This document shows, piece after piece, positions 60,022 to 64,000 of a stretch of 64,000 nt of DNA. Every line of letters starts with the position of its first letter. Position 1 is the first letter of the stretch. Position numbers and translations under genes: made by a program. Under the pieces are notes generated by a model. It saw nothing but the letters and a program-made list of their open reading frames with translations, was not told the DNA's origin and ran no database searches. The stretch comes from Golubevia sp. BC0850 (taxonomy: Eukaryota > Basidiomycota > Exobasidiomycetes > Golubeviales > Golubeviaceae): NCBI GenBank assembly GCA_012976225.1, contig JAAVVG010000002.1, positions 124,001 through 188,000 of the forward strand. Direction: 5' to 3'.

Positions 60022-60543
60022 TCACCTATTCTCTACACTGAGAGGTCCTTTCCTCTTGACTAATCCATGTCCTCCATCGAACTGCATATGCATCTCTTCC
60101 TCCTCTTCCTGAGCCTTGATCCTTCTCTGAATCTCTGCATTCAATTCCTCCTCTCCAATCCTCTTGTTACCCAATTCCACCTGTATAACTTCTCTCCATT
60201 CAGTCTCCTTCTCTAACCTATCAATCTCTTTCTGCCTCAAAGCAATTCTTGGATCTTGATTCAATTCCGATTGGATTTGATTCTCTTGAAATTTGGATTG
60301 ATCTGATCTATAGATTGAATGAGCTCTTGCTAAAGCTCTAGGTCTTGAAGTCACTGAAGGTAAATGATGAAGAATCACAGCTTCTGGTACAGATCTTCTA
60401 GAGATTGAGGATGAAGAGGCAGACGATGAATCCAATACTTGTACAGGATGAGTTCCAATCGTTGAATGATGATTCAATACTTGTGGTATCGGTAATGCTT
60501 GACCATTCGGATTATTCTGATACGGCTTAGGGCCACCAGCCAT
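60022..60543 (-). CDS. Unidentified 173-residue protein with a charged helical tail
   Basis: Single exon, read from ATG 60543 (MAGGPKPYQNNPNGQALP). The frame stays open to 60636, but the extra residues are a shadow of an AG-rich leader. The first 90 residues are polar and Ser-rich. The rest is a charged helix or coiled coil (RQKEIDRLEKETEWREVIQ, then RRIKAQEEEEE). I do not recognise a family. It is divergent from the next gene across only 178 bp. Confidence 0.6.
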   Translation of the reverse strand: MAGGPKPYQNNPNGQALPIPQVLNHHSTIGTHPVQVLDSSSASSSSISRRSVPEAVILHHLPSVTSRPRALARAHSIYRSDQSKFQENQIQSELNQDPRIALRQKEIDRLEKETEWREVIQVELGNKRIGEEELNAEIQRRIKAQEEEEEMHMQFDGGHGLVKRKGPLSVENR

Positions 60544-60721
60544 CTTGAATGGAACAATAGATGCGGTGGGAGAGAGGCAAGAAGAATGGAGACTCGATAG
60601 GGATCTCTCTCTCTCTCTTGAGAACACTGTCCTCATTACTGCCTCGATCCACTACATCTACTAGTAGTTCAAGTTGAAGCATTGTAGATCAGAGGTAAGA
60701 ATTCAAGATTCGAGAGCCTCA

Positions 60722-62248
60722 ATGTCAAGCAGATCTTCCTCTTCATCCAATCAACCAAGGTCACGACCTCCTACTACTACTCCTTCCACTACTACCACTT
60801 CCTCACCTCGATGGGCAGTTGGACCTGCTCCTATTCGATTCCCAAAGAGTAGACCTTCAAGTTTGGTAGCAGATAGAGATAGTCAACATGACCCCACTTC
60901 AGTAGGGCCCAATAGAACTGAACGGCAGTCATCAGGTGGAGCTGCTAGTAGAATTGGTGATGGTTATGGTGCAGTAGATTCAACAGAGCAACATAGAGAC
61001 AGAGGAATCGGTTCAAGTAAAGGGGCTGATACTTTACAAGCCAGATCAAATGGACTCACTGGAAGGAAAGAATCAGACAGACTCCGAGTATCCACTTCTA
61101 CCCACTCTTCAACTTCCAATCTTCAACTTCCCTCAACCTCCAAGCAAGTCAGAACTCGCCATGTTTCATCTCCTACACCATCAAGCACCAATCGATCAAG
61201 ATCTTCATCTCCAAGTCCTTCTACTTCTTCTTCTTCAAGGAGGTTACCTTCAACTCCACCTGGTTCTGGTTTCGTTAGAGGTAGAGCTTCTTCTAGTCAT
61301 GGAAAGCTGGATATGTCATCTTCTAATCATTTGTCTCCTTTTAATAACATCCAAAAGAGTCGCGATGGAGACCGAGACAGGGGGGTTGGAATAGGTTTAG
61401 ATAGACCCAATTCAAAAGTCTTAACTTCCTTTCCTTTCGAACCTCCTAAAGATTCCAGTCGAAGGAAATTCGGAGCAGGGTCTATTGAGAATACTCCTGA
61501 ATCCAAGAAAAACAATTCGGTTGGCTTATTCTCTTGGTTAACTCCTGGTAGTGATAATCAATCGAATGATGAAAATGGACCTTCAGAAACTACTTTTCTT
61601 TCAACGTCTTTTCCTACCTCTAATTCTCTAGATCCAAATTCAAACGCTGATTTAGATGGGTTTTCAGAATCTCAAAATGTAACAAGTTTAGCTTCAACTC
61701 TTAAATACCTTATCTCATACCCAGTTCATTTGATTCTAGGGAAAGAAAACGCAGAAGAAGAAGAAAGGATTCAAAGAGATGAAGAAGAGGCTGTGGAAAT
61801 CTTGGAAAGAGAAGCTCTTTTACATGTTGAAACCCAAAAGAATTCAAAACCAAAGTCTCAGAAATCAAACTTTTCCACTTCCAAATCTAAATCCAAATCC
61901 CAAGATTCTCAACTCAACCCCACCTCACCTTTAATTCCAACCCCCATTTCTTCTTCCCTTTCCTCTCATTCTCATTATTCAAATACCCCGATCTCCTCAG
62001 ATCCATTAGATCCATATGGTTATAGAGCCTTGGCGGGTCCAACTCTTTTACCTTCTCATGCCACTTACTTAGAAGAAAGGAGGAGAGAAAGATCTAGAGC
62101 TAGACAACTTAGGAACCTGTTTAGACTGATTTTGGCTCTGATTGGATTGTTGGTTTTGGTATTATTGGGGGTTGGAGGGGTCAAATGGGTGGTCGATTGG
62201 AGGAATAGGGAAAAGACTTTGATGGGGAGGTGGGTTTTGGCAGTTTGA
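60722..62248 (+). CDS. Serine-rich protein with one C-terminal membrane helix
   Basis: Single exon, 508 residues from ATG 60722. The frame is open upstream to 60674, but the ATG at 60722 begins the Ser-rich head (MSSRSSSSSNQPRSRPPTTT). About 450 residues are disordered Ser/Pro/Arg-rich. A helical acidic stretch lies around 355-390 (LGKENAEEEERIQRDEEEAV), then a basic segment (EERRRERSRARQLRNLFRL) directly precedes a single hydrophobic helix (ILALIGLLVLVLLGVGGVKWVV) and a short tail. By topology it looks tail-anchored, cytosolic side N-terminal. No family was recognised. Confidence 0.65.
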   Translation: MSSRSSSSSNQPRSRPPTTTPSTTTTSSPRWAVGPAPIRFPKSRPSSLVADRDSQHDPTSVGPNRTERQSSGGAASRIGDGYGAVDSTEQHRDRGIGSSKGADTLQARSNGLTGRKESDRLRVSTSTHSSTSNLQLPSTSKQVRTRHVSSPTPSSTNRSRSSSPSPSTSSSSRRLPSTPPGSGFVRGRASSSHGKLDMSSSNHLSPFNNIQKSRDGDRDRGVGIGLDRPNSKVLTSFPFEPPKDSSRRKFGAGSIENTPESKKNNSVGLFSWLTPGSDNQSNDENGPSETTFLSTSFPTSNSLDPNSNADLDGFSESQNVTSLASTLKYLISYPVHLILGKENAEEEERIQRDEEEAVEILEREALLHVETQKNSKPKSQKSNFSTSKSKSKSQDSQLNPTSPLIPTPISSSLSSHSHYSNTPISSDPLDPYGYRALAGPTLLPSHATYLEERRRERSRARQLRNLFRLILALIGLLVLVLLGVGGVKWVVDWRNREKTLMGRWVLAV

Positions 62249-62725
62249 TCCAACATCTGTTTCTAGCCTCTTGGAAGCATTTATCAGACTTTCAAAATTT
62301 CTTTAAAGAATTATGAGGTCCATCAAATTCTCAAATCCTGCTCCTAGTCTTATCCAATTTCTTCCAAATTTCACAAACCTTCTCGCGACGTCGTTTTCTC
62401 TCTCAACAACAATCCTTTTTCTCAAAATTAACAAACTTCATCATCTTTCTTTTCACTTTCTTGAACAATGGCCATTCATTCTCTCATTATGTAACATTTC
62501 TCAAGTTTACCGGATCGAACTTCACTCTTTGTCTCTTAATTCACATTTTTCGACTTCCAAGCTCTTCGCTTTGCTTTGTATCTTTCTTCTTTTTCATGAA
62601 TCAATGAATTAACTCAAATGCCTGTCCGATTATTCTCGCTTTGCCACAGCACAAGTCGCGGTTACGCGTCAAGTCAAGAGTAATTCTACTGGTCCTTCTT
62701 CCTTCTCAGACATGTCATCTGCTTG
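62249..62725. other. Intergenic region upstream of the CDT1-like gene
   Basis: AT-rich in the first two thirds; a frame at 62313-62612 is open but low in information. The last 100 bp hold an ACGCGT box. An ATG at 62712 is closed after three codons by TGA, forming a minimal upstream reading frame that overlaps the region just before the main start. Confidence 0.5.
62664..62669. promoter_or_regulatory. MCB-type ACGCGT box 57 bp upstream of the CDT1-like start
   Basis: Perfect MluI cell-cycle box core. In fission yeast cdt1 is an MBF target through such boxes; the same control here is inferred from position and hexamer only. Confidence 0.4.
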
Positions 62726-64000
62726 ATGGCAGAATCCCACAGCAGCTCATCCAATACGTCCAACTCAAATTCACTTTCTCAATCCAATTCCAACCCAATT
62801 GGAGCAGGATGGGATTCAAGCAGCTTCAGAACAGATGAGCAACCAAAAACACCTCAACCCTCCACCTCTTCTTCTTCTTCTACCAAGCCTGTAAGGGTCA
62901 CCGAATTCACTTCAAGAGCAAAGGAACTTTTGAACAAAGTCAAAGGTAGAAGTAATGGTGGGAGGGATCCAAGCAAATTCTTCGTTCCGGAAGAGGAAGA
63001 TCCGTCAGCAAAGAGAAGGTGGAAAGCTAGTAGGAACGCTTCAGCCAAGGTGGCTGCCTTCTCTGCTGGGAATCCTGATCAGAATACTAGAGGCAAGGTC
63101 ATCAAGGCAAGTGAGAAGAAGAAGGAGACGCAGGGGGAAGGAGAGGGAGAGGTGCCAGAGGCTATAGAGAGAGCAAAGGGAAAGGGAATGCAGAAGGACA
63201 TGGAAGACTCCAGTCTCAATTCAAGCTCAAGAACTGCTGTTCAAATATATTCCTCGATTGGAGCTGCGCTGCAATCCGATCTTCATCTGGATCAAAGGCA
63301 GCAGGCCTCTTCAGAGGAATCCCTCTTCAATCCCACTTCAACTACGCCTCCTCCTCATTCCAAACGGAAACGATCTACCTCTGTAGAACGAGAAGAGTTT
63401 GAACCTCAAAACCAACCCATAACAAAACAGAAAGGGAAAGGGAAAGGAAGAGGGAAGGGGAAAGCCTCCTCCAAGCCGACAGAGAAAGTCGAACCTCTGA
63501 CTGAAGGACAAGTGCTGGGTGTTGAAGGATACGAGGGTACTCCTCCTCCTCTGGTCAGAGATTTCGAGTGGCCTGAGCATTTCATAATGTTGGAGAAGAC
63601 TTTCAAGGTGAGAGAGAAGCGTCAAGAGAGCCTAATTGCTCTCAACCTTTTCTGACGTCAGGTGTGCTCATTCACATCTTCCTATTTACCACAATCATTA
63701 TCGACCAATACAGGCCATCAACACAGTCTATGTCTTCTGTCAATCCCGGAAACACATGTCAACCACTTTCGAGACGATGAAATCAAGTGTGGAAGGTTTG
63801 ATCAAGAGAGAGCTTTTGATTTTTGATCTGGTCCAAATCAAGACCTTGTGTCCAGATTTAATCAAGTTGGCTTACGTTGATCTAGACTCTTTAGATATCG
63901 CTCTGGACGGTCAGCGATCTAACGAACCAGTAGACCAGGAGAAGGAGAAGTACAATTCGGATAGAAATCTCTTTAGAAAGAAAGGGAAGGGAAGGGAAGA
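62726..64000 (+). CDS. Cdt1-like DNA replication licensing factor (3' end outside the window)
   Basis: Exon 1 is 62726-63607 and exon 2 starts at 63714 and is open to the window end, giving 389 residues so far. The head is Ser/Lys-rich, with FTSRAKELLNKVKGR and basic GKGKGRGKGK stretches suited to DNA binding. From FEWPEHFIMLEKTFKAINTVYV the sequence follows the Cdt1 winged-helix pattern: CQSRKHMSTTFETMKSSVEGLIKR, then VQIKTLCPDLIKLAYVD. Cdt1 loads the MCM2-7 helicase onto origins with ORC and Cdc6 in G1. No geminin-type regulation can be judged from this part. The family call rests on this one block. Confidence 0.78.

Noticed and set aside
1-64000. Transposons, LTR or viral fossils, CRISPR arrays
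   Set aside because: No reverse transcriptase, integrase, transposase, capsid-type frame, terminal repeat pair or spaced array was seen. The only long repeat pair is the BTB block, which is host gene sequence.

Overview
The window is nuclear DNA from a fungus, most likely a basidiomycete. Almost every gene is broken by short GT-AG introns, mostly about 60-200 bp, with pyrimidine-rich 3' ends. The proteins are typical fungal housekeeping proteins (Atg9, Coq4, Thi4, Mago nashi, Cft2/CPSF100, Tpr/Mlp1, Sfk1, Pex22), and many carry long serine-rich disordered regions. Intergenic gaps are mostly 300-700 bp. I rebuilt the gene models by hand by joining reading frames across splice sites and checking phase, so the exon borders are predictions. 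No retroelement, DNA transposon, viral copy, rRNA or CRISPR array was recognised.

Layout. 0-10 kb: an SCP2 lipid carrier with a peroxisomal C-terminus (+), an unidentified small gene (+), an Sfk1/Frag1/DRAM membrane protein (+), the autophagy scramblase ATG9 (+) and a secreted SGNH/CE16-type esterase (+). 10-21.5 kb: a serine-rich protein (-), Mago nashi (-) divergent from COQ4 (+), the thiazole synthase THI4 (-), ribosomal protein eL6 (+) and a putatively N-myristoylated protein (+). 21.8-39.2 kb: a region bounded by two inverted copies of a BTB/POZ gene that share an exact-looking 723 bp block. Between them lie an intron-containing tRNA-Ala(AGC), CFT2 (+), a 1249-residue GRAM membrane protein (-), a second tRNA-Ala(AGC), a derlin (+), PEX22-like (+) and a class II aldolase/adducin-family gene (+). 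39.7-53.1 kb: a Gfo/Idh/MocA oxidoreductase (-), a GH32 invertase (+), the nucleoporin TPR/MLP1 (+) and a second class II aldolase-family gene (-) with an identical exon plan. 53.5-64 kb: an LCHN/DENND11-type DENN protein (+), a large low-complexity, possibly chromatin-related protein (-), two unidentified proteins (-,+) and the 5' part of a CDT1-like replication licensing gene (+) that runs off the window.

Functional themes. Peroxisome biology appears twice (SCP2 ending in SRL; Pex22), membrane and autophagy biology several times (Sfk1, Atg9, derlin, GRAM protein, DENN protein), and RNA processing and export three times (Mago, Cft2, Tpr). The genes show no operon-like or cluster logic. The most unusual structure is the BTB pair. 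Both copies carry the same two in-frame stops inside the shared block, both flanks are diverged, and the 3' ends are related but different, which looks like gene conversion between paralogues. The aldolase-family pair is the second paralogue pair; one member has lost the ATG used by the other.
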